Source: Bordetella petrii
GTDB lineage: Bacteria > Pseudomonadota > Gammaproteobacteria > Burkholderiales > Burkholderiaceae_B
Direction: 5' to 3'
Assembly: GCF_017356245.1 (NCBI RefSeq)
Contig: NZ_JAFMZZ010000004.1
Coordinates: 280,741-344,740, forward strand
DNA: 64,000 nt
How positions within the stretch are numbered: the stretch's first letter is position 1; each line of letters starts with the position of its first letter. Below, in pieces: positions 19,001 through 26,239 of this stretch. The notes beneath the pieces are model-generated. The model did not search any database. It was not told the DNA's origin and saw only the letters and a list, made by a program, of their open reading frames with translations. The translations under genes were made by a program, and so were the position numbers.

Positions 19001-19827
19001 ACGCCGTCCTGACCATCACCGGCAAAGAAATCCGCGACGGCCTGCGCAACCGCTGGGTGCTGGCCACGGCCCTGCTGCTGGCCGCACTGGCGTTGTCGCT
19101 GGGCCTGCTGGGCAGTTCACCCACCGGCGCCGTCAAAGTCGACCCGCTGACGGTCACCGTGGTCAGCCTGTCCAGCCTGTCGATCTTCCTGGTGCCGCTG
19201 ATTGCCATGCTGCTGGCCTACGATGCCATCGTCGGCGAAATCGACCGCGGCACGCTGGCCCTGCTGCTTAGCTACCCGGTATCGCGCTGGCAGGTCATTG
19301 TCGGCAAGTTCGTCGGCCACCTGGCCATCCTGGCGCTGGCCACCACCGCAGGCTACGGCTTCGCCGGCCTGGCCCTGCAATGGCTGCACGGCGGCGCCAG
19401 CGCAGCCGCCTGGCGGCCCTTCGCCCTGCTGATCGCGGCCAGCGTGCTGCTGGGCGCCAGCTTCCTGGCCATGGGCTACCTGATCAGCACGCTGGTGCGC
19501 GAGCGCGCCACCGCGGCCGGCATCGCCATCGCCGTGTGGCTGTTCTTCGTCGTCATCTACGACATGGCGCTGCTGGGCCTGCTGGCCGCCGACCAGGGCC
19601 GCAGCGTCACCCCCGCCGTGCTCGACATACTGCTGCTGCTCAACCCGTCCGACATCTACCGGCTGATGAACCTGACCGGCTTCGAGAACATTTCCATGTA
19701 TGCCGGCATGGCCGGTGTCGGCAGCCAGGCCAGCCTGGGGCTGGCCACCCTGGCGCTGGCGCAGCTGCTGTGGATCGCCATTCCCTTCCTGCTGGCGGCG
19801 GCCTGCTTCCAAAGGAAATCGCTATGA
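18997..19827 (+). CDS. nosY: NosY, ABC transporter permease for NosZ maturation
   Basis: 276 residues with about six membrane helices. It follows the ABC-2 permease pattern: an N-terminal KEIRDGLRNRWVL amphipathic stretch and EIDRGTLALLLSYPVSRWQ before helix 3. It pairs with NosF. Both ends overlap neighbours by four bases (ATGA with nosF and with nosL), so the stoichiometry is probably set by translational coupling. Confidence 0.97.
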   Translation: MNAVLTITGKEIRDGLRNRWVLATALLLAALALSLGLLGSSPTGAVKVDPLTVTVVSLSSLSIFLVPLIAMLLAYDAIVGEIDRGTLALLLSYPVSRWQVIVGKFVGHLAILALATTAGYGFAGLALQWLHGGASAAAWRPFALLIAASVLLGASFLAMGYLISTLVRERATAAGIAIAVWLFFVVIYDMALLGLLAADQGRSVTPAVLDILLLLNPSDIYRLMNLTGFENISMYAGMAGVGSQASLGLATLALAQLLWIAIPFLLAAACFQRKSL

Positions 19828-20369
19828 ACCGGCTACCCGCCCTTTACCGCCGCGCCGCGCGCCTGGCCGGCGCGATGCTGCTGGCCGGCCTGGCGGCCTG
19901 CGGCGCCGACGAACGCCAGACCGCCGCGCCCCCGCCGCCGCAGGCCGTCGCCAGCGAAGCCGTCGGGCACTACTGCGGCATGGCCCTGAACGAACACACC
20001 GGCCCCAAGGGCCAGATTTTCCTGCAGGGGCAGGACGCCCCCGTGTGGTTCTCGGCCATCAAGCAGGTGTTCGCCTACACCATACTGCCCGAAGAACCCA
20101 AGTCCATCCGCGCCATCTACGTCAACGACATGGCGGGCGCCGAGCGCGGGCAAGCACCCGACCCGGGCGCCTGGGTCGACGCCCGCCAGGCCTATTACGT
20201 CATCGAAAGCGGCTACATCGGCGGCATGGGCGCCGAAGACGCCATGCCGTTCGGCCAGCGCGCCCAGGCCGATGCCTTTGCCCAGGCGCATGGCGGGCGC
20301 GTCGCCGCCTTCGACGAAGTACCCGAAAGCTACATCTTCTCGCACGACACGCCCGCGCCCACCCCTTGA
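19824..20369 (+). CDS. nosL: NosL, copper chaperone lipoprotein
   Basis: 181 residues. A lipobox LAGLAAC places it on the membrane facing the periplasm. NosL binds Cu(I) and delivers it to apo-NosZ or NosD; the conserved Cys-Gly-Met in HYCGMALNEH and later Met residues (NDMAG, GGMGAEDAM) are the likely ligands. The start has AAGGAAATC upstream and overlaps nosY. Confidence 0.95.
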   Translation: MNRLPALYRRAARLAGAMLLAGLAACGADERQTAAPPPPQAVASEAVGHYCGMALNEHTGPKGQIFLQGQDAPVWFSAIKQVFAYTILPEEPKSIRAIYVNDMAGAERGQAPDPGAWVDARQAYYVIESGYIGGMGAEDAMPFGQRAQADAFAQAHGGRVAAFDEVPESYIFSHDTPAPTP

Positions 20370-20385
20370 TCGTCCGGACACCATC

Positions 20386-21435
20386 ATGCCCACTTTCGCG
20401 CGCACCCGCCGCCGCTTCCTTGGCATTACCGCCGCCGCATCCGCCCTGGCCCTGGCGCCGGGCGCGCTGCGCCTGGCCCACGCCACCGCCGCCGCCCAGC
20501 CGGCACGCGGCATCGAGCCCCTGCACTGGCGCGGCGTGGCCCTGGGCGCCGACGCCGAACTGCGCCTGTACCACCCTGACCCTGCCGCCGCGCAAAACCT
20601 GCTGCGGCAGGCGCTGGCCGAAATCCAGCGCCTGGAAAGCCTGTTCAGCCTGTACCGTGAAGACAGCGCCCTGGCCGCCCTGAACCGCCAGGGCAGGCTG
20701 GACGAGCCGCCCGCCGACCTGCTGCGCCTGCTGAACGAAAGCACCCATTACAGCCGCCTGACCCGCGGCGCCTTCGACCCCAGCGTGCAACCCCTGTGGA
20801 ACCTGTACGCCGACCACTTCTTGCAGCCCGGCGCCGACCCTGCCGGCCCCGCCGCCGCCGCGCTGCGGGCAGCGCTGGCCCGCGTCGACTACCGCGCCAT
20901 CCAGGCCGAACCCAACCGCATCCAGCTGCAGCGCCCGGGCATGGCCCTGACGCTGAACGGCATCGCCCAGGGCTACATCACCGACCGCATCACCGAGCTG
21001 CTGCGCGCCGGCGGCCTGGACCGCGCCCTGGTCGACCTGGGCGAAATCCGCGGCCTGGACGATCACCCCGCCGCCGGCGCCGCGCCCTGGCGCGTGGGCC
21101 TGGCCCGCCCCCAGGCACCCGAGCAGGTCTACACCATGGTAGACGTCCACAACCAAGCCCTGGCCACCTCCGGCGGCTACGGCACGCCCCTGGACCCGGC
21201 CGGCCGCCATACCCATCTGTTCGACCCCCACACCGGCCGCGCCCAGCCCCGCTACCGCAGCGTATCGGTACTGGCCGGCACCGCCACCATGGCCGACGCC
21301 CTGTCCACCGCTTTCTCGAACATGGCGCTGGCCGACACGGCGGCCGTGGTGCGGAAACTGGGGCTAAGGGCATGGTTCGTACTGGCTGACGGCAGCGTCA
21401 CGGAACAGGGCGCCCCGGCGTCTGCGCGAAGCTGA
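20386..21435 (+). CDS. nosX: NosX, ApbE-type FMN transferase for NosR
   Basis: 349 residues with a Tat-type signal (RTRRRFLGITAAAS, about 6-19). The ApbE fold follows, with LFSLYREDSALAALN, LNGIAQGYITDRI, ATSGGYGTP and TATMADALSTAFSN. NosX transfers FMN to the periplasmic domain of NosR and is the last nos gene. It starts 16 bases after nosL. The ORF is open to 20272, but that part overlaps nosL in another frame, so the ATG at 20386 before the Tat signal is used. Confidence 0.94.
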   Translation: MPTFARTRRRFLGITAAASALALAPGALRLAHATAAAQPARGIEPLHWRGVALGADAELRLYHPDPAAAQNLLRQALAEIQRLESLFSLYREDSALAALNRQGRLDEPPADLLRLLNESTHYSRLTRGAFDPSVQPLWNLYADHFLQPGADPAGPAAAALRAALARVDYRAIQAEPNRIQLQRPGMALTLNGIAQGYITDRITELLRAGGLDRALVDLGEIRGLDDHPAAGAAPWRVGLARPQAPEQVYTMVDVHNQALATSGGYGTPLDPAGRHTHLFDPHTGRAQPRYRSVSVLAGTATMADALSTAFSNMALADTAAVVRKLGLRAWFVLADGSVTEQGAPASARS

Positions 21436-21444
21436 AAGTCCGCT

Positions 21445-21450
21445 TATAAT
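21445..21450 (+). promoter_or_regulatory. Probable -10 box of the tRNA-Leu gene
   Basis: A perfect TATAAT lies 47 bases before the mature tRNA. No good -35 is seen at the usual distance. The terminal bases of nosX are just upstream. Confidence 0.5.
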
Positions 21451-21497
21451 GGCTAGCTTTCCGCCAGCCAGCCCATCTCGGGTTGCGCGCCTCCCGT

Positions 21498-21582
21498 GCC
21501 CGGGTGGTGAAATTGGTAGACGCAGGGGACTCAAAATCCCCCGCCGCAAGGCGTGCCGGTTCGATTCCGGCCCCGGGCACCA
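21498..21582 (+). tRNA. tRNA-Leu (anticodon CAA)
   Basis: 85 bases including the encoded CCA. The acceptor stem GCCCGGG pairs with CCCGGGC. The anticodon loop CTCAAAA has the anticodon CAA at 21532-21534, reading UUG. A long variable arm (around CGCCGCAAGGCG) marks a class II tRNA, and the T arm CCGGTTCGATTCCGG is perfect. The lower-GC insertion begins directly downstream, which makes this a likely integration target. Confidence 0.97.
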
Positions 21583-22037
21583 TCTCTAAAGATCGCCGGT
21601 ATTTACAAGCATTGAATCCGGTTCTTTACCTCGCCCTGATATAAGGGAATTCCCGAATCGATAGACTGGATGCCGCTTTTGCACAAAGGCGAAGCACTCG
21701 CGTCCTGTCCACGTCTGCCTAAATTTAGCTCCCGTCATAACGGCTTCGCTGCCCGCCAAAAAAAAAGCGTTATTCGATAGACAGGCGGGTCGCCTTCGTA
21801 CAGTGCATGCAGACAAACCACGCGCTAAAGAGCGGTCCTGGCTGCACCGCAGACGAGGCGGCCGGCCGGCCCCGCGAACGGCGAATCCGTCGGCGACCGA
21901 AGCTCGAGACGGCGCAGGAACCTTGCCTTAACGAAGTCACGCCGATCGGGCAAGAATCGCCAGGGGCACACTCCAAAAGTGCAACTGGGCGCCAAGCGGT
22001 CTATCATGCTTTCCAACATCGTTCGCAAAGACAGGAA
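21583..22037 (+). other. Gene-free stretch after tRNA-Leu
   Basis: About 455 bases with no convincing gene. It holds an A9 tract at 21758-21766 and a near-perfect 12-base direct repeat TCGATAGAC(T/A)GG at 21658-21669 and 21774-21785. I see no copy of the tRNA 3' end and no CTGT-N8-ACAG SOS box. The open frames on both strands have no family resemblance. It probably carries the promoter of the MazG/helicase operon and the border of an inserted segment. Confidence 0.5.
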
Positions 22038-22358
22038 ATGGAAAAAGTCATTCAGCGGCTGCGCCAGTTTCGCGACGAGCGAAACTGGCAGCAGTTCCAC
22101 AACCCTAAAGACTTGGCCTTGGCGCTCAGCATCGAAGCCAGCGAGCTGCTGGAGGTTTTCCTATGGAAGCGCCCTGAAGCCGCCGATCGCGAAAAGGTGA
22201 AAGAAGAGCTTGCCGATGTCTTGGCTTACGCGCTGCTACTGTCCGATGCGTACGACTTCGACATAAAGAAAATCGTCCTGGAGAAAATCGAAAGGAACGA
22301 AAAAAAGTACCCCGTGCACAAGGCAAAGGGAACCGCTAAAAAATACAACGAGCTATGA
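22038..22358 (+). CDS. MazG-like nucleotide pyrophosphohydrolase
   Basis: 106 residues of the all-alpha NTP pyrophosphohydrolase superfamily (MazG / dCTPase / RS21-C6 type). Metal-binding residues are visible as ExxE in SIEASELLE and ExxD in EELADVL. Such enzymes cleave nucleoside triphosphates to the monophosphate and PPi. The first domain residues (EKVIQRLRQFRDERNWQQFHNP) define the start at 22038; a longer frame from 21807 is non-homologous. AGGAA lies very close to the ATG, so initiation may be weak. The stop overlaps the next ATG (ATGA), coupling it to the nuclease-helicase gene. Base composition is lower in GC than the nos genes. Confidence 0.87.
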   Translation: MEKVIQRLRQFRDERNWQQFHNPKDLALALSIEASELLEVFLWKRPEAADREKVKEELADVLAYALLLSDAYDFDIKKIVLEKIERNEKKYPVHKAKGTAKKYNEL

Positions 22359-24544
22359 CCCAGCCGCACCTCGTCGAAGTGAACCGTTACCGGTTCTCGG
22401 CAGAAACGCTTACGGAAATCGAGACCAACGCGTACGCAGCGAACAACTGGCCGCTTGTTTATATTCTCAGCGATGGAAGGACACGCTGTGCCTATGTCGG
22501 CGAGACTACAGACACGCTCGCTCGCCTGGGTACGCATCTCAAACACCCTCAGAAGCGATCGTTGACGACGGTACACCTCGTCAGCAGTGAACGCTTCAAC
22601 AAGTCGGCGACTCTCGATATAGAGTCTTCCCTCATAAAGTACATGGCAGCCGACGGCCGTTTCAGCATGTTGAACGGCAATCTCGGTCTGAGCGACCACA
22701 ACTACTATCAGAGGGATGAGCTCTATTCCAAGATCTTTCGGGAAACCTGGAACAGACTGCTCCAGTACGGAATCGCCCAAAGATCAATCGAGGCCATCGA
22801 CAATTCCGATGTTTTCAAATACTCGCCGTACAAATCGCTGTCGGTCGATCAACAACAGGGCCTGATCGAGATAATGCGGTCGCTTGTCGACCCCCGGCTT
22901 AAACATATCGTAGTCCAAGGTGGCGCCGGAACCGGAAAGTCGGTGTTGGCGATATTCCTATTCAAGCTCATCCATTCCGAACTTGAGGAATTGGATCTGC
23001 ACGAGTTTTCCGAGGAAGAGCAGGAAGTGCGGGAACTGCTCCGGCAAATCAAGCAATTGCTCCCATGCCCGCGCATGGCCTTGGTAGTACCTATGAGCTC
23101 GTTCAGGAGCACGCTGAAGAAGGCGTTCCGGAACGTTGCAGGCCTGCATCCCGATATGGTCATCAGCCCTTCCGAGCTGACGAAGCAACGCTACGACATC
23201 GTCCTGGTGGATGAGTCACACCGCCTGCGCAAGCGGGTCAACCTAGGGGCCTATTACGGAGCCTTCGACGCGGCCTGCGCGGCTCTTGGATTGGACAAGA
23301 ATACGTCCAGCGAGGTGAACTGGGTCACGCACCAGTCAGATAAAGCTGTCTTCTTCTACGACCCGGATCAGAGCATTAAACCATCCGATGCCGACGCGGC
23401 TGACTTCGAAGACATGAAGTCTTCGTCGGACAGCACGGTCATAACGCTGGCTTCCCAGTTCCGGGTCCGCGCCGGGCGGAACTACGTGCGGTTTGTCGAT
23501 GATCTACTGCATATGCGGCTTTCGGCTTACGAGAAGTTTAGTTCCAGCAAGTACGAGTTTCTGGTTTTTGACGAGATCTCCGACATGGTGAAGGAGATAG
23601 AGCAAAGAAATTGCAGCTACGGTTTGGCGCGACTAGTGGCCGGTTACTCCTGGCCCTGGGTTTCCAGGAAGTCCCCCCACCTGCATGACATCGAAATCGA
23701 TGAAGTTCGATTGCGGTGGAACAGCACGACCGTGGATTGGATCAATGCGAAAGGCGCCGTGAGCGAGGTGGGCTGCATCCATACCACCCAAGGCTATGAC
23801 CTGAACTACACCGGCATAATCTTCGGCCACGAAATCCGCTATGACGAAAAGCTCGACCAGATCGTCATTGACCGAAACAATTACCATGACCGAAACGGAA
23901 AGCAGACCATTGAAGATCCCAATGAGCTCAAGCAGTACATACTGAATATCTACCGGACCATCATGCTGCGAGGCATACGAGGTACGTTCCTCTACGCATG
24001 CGACGCCAGCCTGAGGCGCTATCTGAAGCGGCATGTGGAGAGCTACAAGTCCAACATCATCGCGTTCCCGGACGCTGGCAAGCCTTTGGAACCTTACGTC
24101 AATGCAGTCCCGCTCTATGACCTGCGAGCGGCAGCGGGCAATTTCAGCGCGCTCCAACACGTCGAACATGAAGAATGGGTAGCGGTCCCCGATGGAATGC
24201 CCGTGGGAAAGAATATTTTTGCCTGCCATGTAGTTGGCGAATCCATGAACAAGGTAATCCCTGATGGCGCCATCTGCCTGTTTCGCTTGAACCCGGGTGG
24301 CAGTCGTAATGGAAAAATCGTGCTGGTGGAATGCTCCGATACGCAGGACGGCGACGCTGGTTCGCGATACACGGTCAAGGAATATCAGAGCTTCAAAGCG
24401 CGTACCGAAGACGGCGCTGAGAATCAACGGATCCTATTGAAACCGCGATCTACCAATCCAGCGCTGGGTCCAATTAAGCTCAGCAAGGAAGACGACGAAC
24501 ATCGCTATCGGGTGGTAGGCGAGTTTTTGGGTGTGATCGGTTAG
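22355..24544 (+). CDS. GIY-YIG nuclease / DUF2075 helicase / LexA-like (S24) fusion protein
   Basis: A 729-residue three-part protein. (1) GIY-YIG nuclease, about 33-110: VYIL at 35-38, YVG at 47-49, Arg57, His61, catalytic Glu90 and Asn107. (2) DUF2075 / Schlafen group 3-type SF1 helicase, about 160-560: Walker A GGAGTGKS (189-196), Walker B VLVDESH (283-289), motif III FFYDPDQS (333-340), SQFR (367-370), HTTQGYDLNYTGIIFG (476-491) and LRGIRG (538-543). (3) LexA/UmuD-like S24 domain, about 585-729: AAAG at 592-595, Ser630 in GESM and Lys675 in YTVKEY, placed like the cleavage site and Ser-Lys dyad of LexA. All catalytic residues look intact. It overlaps the MazG-like gene by ATGA. A DNA-targeting, possibly anti-phage or stress-triggered role is inferred; I do not recognise it as a named system. 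Confidence 0.88.
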   Translation: MTQPHLVEVNRYRFSAETLTEIETNAYAANNWPLVYILSDGRTRCAYVGETTDTLARLGTHLKHPQKRSLTTVHLVSSERFNKSATLDIESSLIKYMAADGRFSMLNGNLGLSDHNYYQRDELYSKIFRETWNRLLQYGIAQRSIEAIDNSDVFKYSPYKSLSVDQQQGLIEIMRSLVDPRLKHIVVQGGAGTGKSVLAIFLFKLIHSELEELDLHEFSEEEQEVRELLRQIKQLLPCPRMALVVPMSSFRSTLKKAFRNVAGLHPDMVISPSELTKQRYDIVLVDESHRLRKRVNLGAYYGAFDAACAALGLDKNTSSEVNWVTHQSDKAVFFYDPDQSIKPSDADAADFEDMKSSSDSTVITLASQFRVRAGRNYVRFVDDLLHMRLSAYEKFSSSKYEFLVFDEISDMVKEIEQRNCSYGLARLVAGYSWPWVSRKSPHLHDIEIDEVRLRWNSTTVDWINAKGAVSEVGCIHTTQGYDLNYTGIIFGHEIRYDEKLDQIVIDRNNYHDRNGKQTIEDPNELKQYILNIYRTIMLRGIRGTFLYACDASLRRYLKRHVESYKSNIIAFPDAGKPLEPYVNAVPLYDLRAAAGNFSALQHVEHEEWVAVPDGMPVGKNIFACHVVGESMNKVIPDGAICLFRLNPGGSRNGKIVLVECSDTQDGDAGSRYTVKEYQSFKARTEDGAENQRILLKPRSTNPALGPIKLSKEDDEHRYRVVGEFLGVIG

Positions 24545-24622
24545 CCAGGATTCGTACGCAGATGTCGCCGATTGATGGGGCAAATTCCTTGCCCGAAGTC
24601 ATCGGCATGACGACTCACTGGC

Positions 24623-24644
24623 CTCGCCCTGGCGAGTTTTTCTT
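24623..24644 (+). terminator. Intrinsic terminator after the nuclease-helicase gene
   Basis: CTCGCC (24623-24628) and GGCGAG (24631-24636) form a tight hairpin followed by TTTTTCTT. It ends the two-gene operon. Confidence 0.7.
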
Positions 24645-25250
24645 AGTCTGATTGGAGAATGGTTCCGCACTTCGCTTCGGGCTGCTGCTTTTGGTCCCAC
24701 CCTTGATGCCCTTTCAGCCAAACGACGTCAGGAGTGGCGCGTCTCAAGCGGATGGCGGGCCAAGGGGTAGGTGCGGCCCACGGCCCGGAGGGCGAGGACA
24801 CGGCCCCTGGACGTGGTAGGAGTTCCGGACCAGAGGCCAGCAACCCCTGCCCCGAAGCTCCCGCCGGCGAGAATGGAGAGTCCAGATAGGCAAAACCTCG
24901 TTGGAAACTAACTACGAGACGCGTAACCATCTGCTGACTACGCCAGCCACCGACCTAGAAACAACAACCAGCGTTGAAAATGTCGATTCGTCGAGCAAAT
25001 CGGCAATTTCGTCGAATAACACGCTCATCGCTCAACCCCTCATGCTAGGCTCAGCGACATTCGTGCCGTCACGAAGCAGCCGATCGAACTCTTTTGCTGG
25101 AAGCAAAACACGACCGGCGCCTATGGTCGGAGCGGACGTCGGTCGGATCGCTCAGTGTGTCGGTCGATCGCATTACACCGGTACCGGTGACAAACAGAAC
25201 GACATGTCTTGAGCTGACTTCTTAATGAAGACAGAAGAGGAGATCGTAAA
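24645..25250. other. Stretch without a recognised gene
   Basis: About 600 bases. Two open frames exist (24643-24930 minus, 95 codons; 24901-25212 plus, 103 codons), but neither shows a fold, a good start site or a family resemblance, and they overlap each other. The first half is GC-rich and the second half AT-richer, suggesting a junction near 24900. The last 120 bases hold operator-like repeats before the next gene. Confidence 0.4.
25138..25189. promoter_or_regulatory. Direct repeats and palindrome upstream of the CcdA-like gene
   Basis: GTCGGTCGGATCGC (25138-25151) and GTCGGTCGATCGC (25159-25171) are near-identical direct repeats 21 bases apart, two helical turns. The 14-base perfect palindrome CACCGGTACCGGTG follows at 25176-25189. 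Together they look like a regulator binding region about 60 bases before the start at 25251. Confidence 0.45.
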
Positions 25251-26210
25251 GTGTTGTCATACAACCAAGCCGTTGAACAGGACGGGCGCGCCACACTGTT
25301 TTCCCCACATCGCAATCGTCTGGTCCTGGCGCTCTGTGCGCTTGCCGTCGGCGTTCTGGTCGCCGGTTTCTGGAATTTTCATTTGGCGGACGGCTTCGGC
25401 CGGGAGATCGTCGCGGGCCAGACCATCGGAGACACGGAAAGCCTGGCCGGGTCCTATGGTGAACGGGGCGCGGCTTTCGGTTTTGTCTTCGCAATTATTG
25501 CTGGCCTGGCCGCGACTTTCACGGCGTGCAATTGCGTTGTATTTGCCATGCTTCCGGGCCTGGCTTGCGCGACGGAGAAGGTCGGGTCGCCCCGGCGGCT
25601 CGCCATCCAGGCAATCGGCATCTTCTCGCTTTTTGTCCTGCTGGTTTGCTTCATTTACGGAATGTATGTGGGCTCGCTGGGACCGGAGCGCGTGGACGCC
25701 TTCAACACCCGGGAAACGCGCCTGTTTCAGGCGCAGGTGACATTCACGCTGCTCGGCATTGTTCTGCTTCTGTGGGGTGCGATTTCGTTTGGATTTCTGG
25801 ACGGGATGCTACGCCGCCTGCCGCCCAGGTTGCTGGGCTTGGCCGCCTCGCCGCTGGCCAAGGCAGGCTTCATGGGATTCCTGGTGGGGCTGTTCGCCAT
25901 TGGGCGGCCATTTCCGGTGTTCAGGAATTTTCTGACCTATGCGGCCGCCTCGGAAAGCCCGCTGTATGGAGGCGCGGTGATGGCCTTGCAGGGGGTGGGG
26001 CAGATTCTGGTGATGGTTGTGCTGTTCCTGGTGCTGATCGTGCCGTTCTCCAAGCGGCTGACAGACTGGTCGGCGCGGCACCCTGGCAGGCTGGAACAAT
26101 TCAGCTCGGCCATGCTGGTTGCCGGCGGGGCGTACTTTATCTTCTATTGGGGCATTGCCTTCGCCTTTAATGTCGGCAATTGGGGCTTCAAGCTGCACTG
26201 GTACAGCTAG
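25251..26210 (+). CDS. Polytopic membrane protein, CcdA/DsbD-like
   Basis: 319 residues with about seven hydrophobic segments. The second segment carries TACNC (Cys93, Cys95), placed like the TPC motif of CcdA/DsbD/MauF thiol-transporting membrane proteins; Cys106 lies nearby. The periplasmic loop between helices 1 and 2 is about 30 residues. The start is GTG at 25251 with AGAGGAGA 9-16 bases upstream. It stands alone between the insertion and the FAD/Fe-S gene, and no thioredoxin or cytochrome gene is next to it. Reductant transfer across the membrane is possible but unproven; a plain exporter is the alternative. Confidence 0.6.
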   Translation: MLSYNQAVEQDGRATLFSPHRNRLVLALCALAVGVLVAGFWNFHLADGFGREIVAGQTIGDTESLAGSYGERGAAFGFVFAIIAGLAATFTACNCVVFAMLPGLACATEKVGSPRRLAIQAIGIFSLFVLLVCFIYGMYVGSLGPERVDAFNTRETRLFQAQVTFTLLGIVLLLWGAISFGFLDGMLRRLPPRLLGLAASPLAKAGFMGFLVGLFAIGRPFPVFRNFLTYAAASESPLYGGAVMALQGVGQILVMVVLFLVLIVPFSKRLTDWSARHPGRLEQFSSAMLVAGGAYFIFYWGIAFAFNVGNWGFKLHWYS

Positions 26211-26239
26211 TCTGGAAACGCCTCAGGGGTAGCCGCCCC

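Noticed and set aside
21586-21816. 76-codon minus-strand frame beside tRNA-Leu, considered as an integrase remnant
   Set aside because: No integrase motif (Arg...His-x-x-Arg...Tyr) is visible and there is no family resemblance.
21583-22037. LexA (SOS) box before the MazG/helicase operon
   Set aside because: No CTGT-N8-ACAG match is seen. Betaproteobacterial LexA sites may differ, so SOS control is neither supported nor excluded.
24314-24316. Lys654 as the S24 catalytic lysine
   Set aside because: It is only 24 residues after Ser630 and in the position of the LexA loop. Lys675 in the TVK motif fits much better.
24643-24930. 95-codon minus-strand frame after the nuclease-helicase gene
   Set aside because: No ribosome site, no recognisable domain, Pro/Ser-rich translation, and it overlaps another open frame. 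Mentioned only in the gap entry.
24901-25212. 103-codon plus-strand frame
   Set aside because: Ser/Thr-rich translation without domain features. It runs through the operator-like repeats of the next gene.
21498-26215. Attachment-site duplication of the tRNA-Leu 3' end
   Set aside because: I looked for a second copy of the T-arm and acceptor end downstream and saw none, so no att site is claimed.
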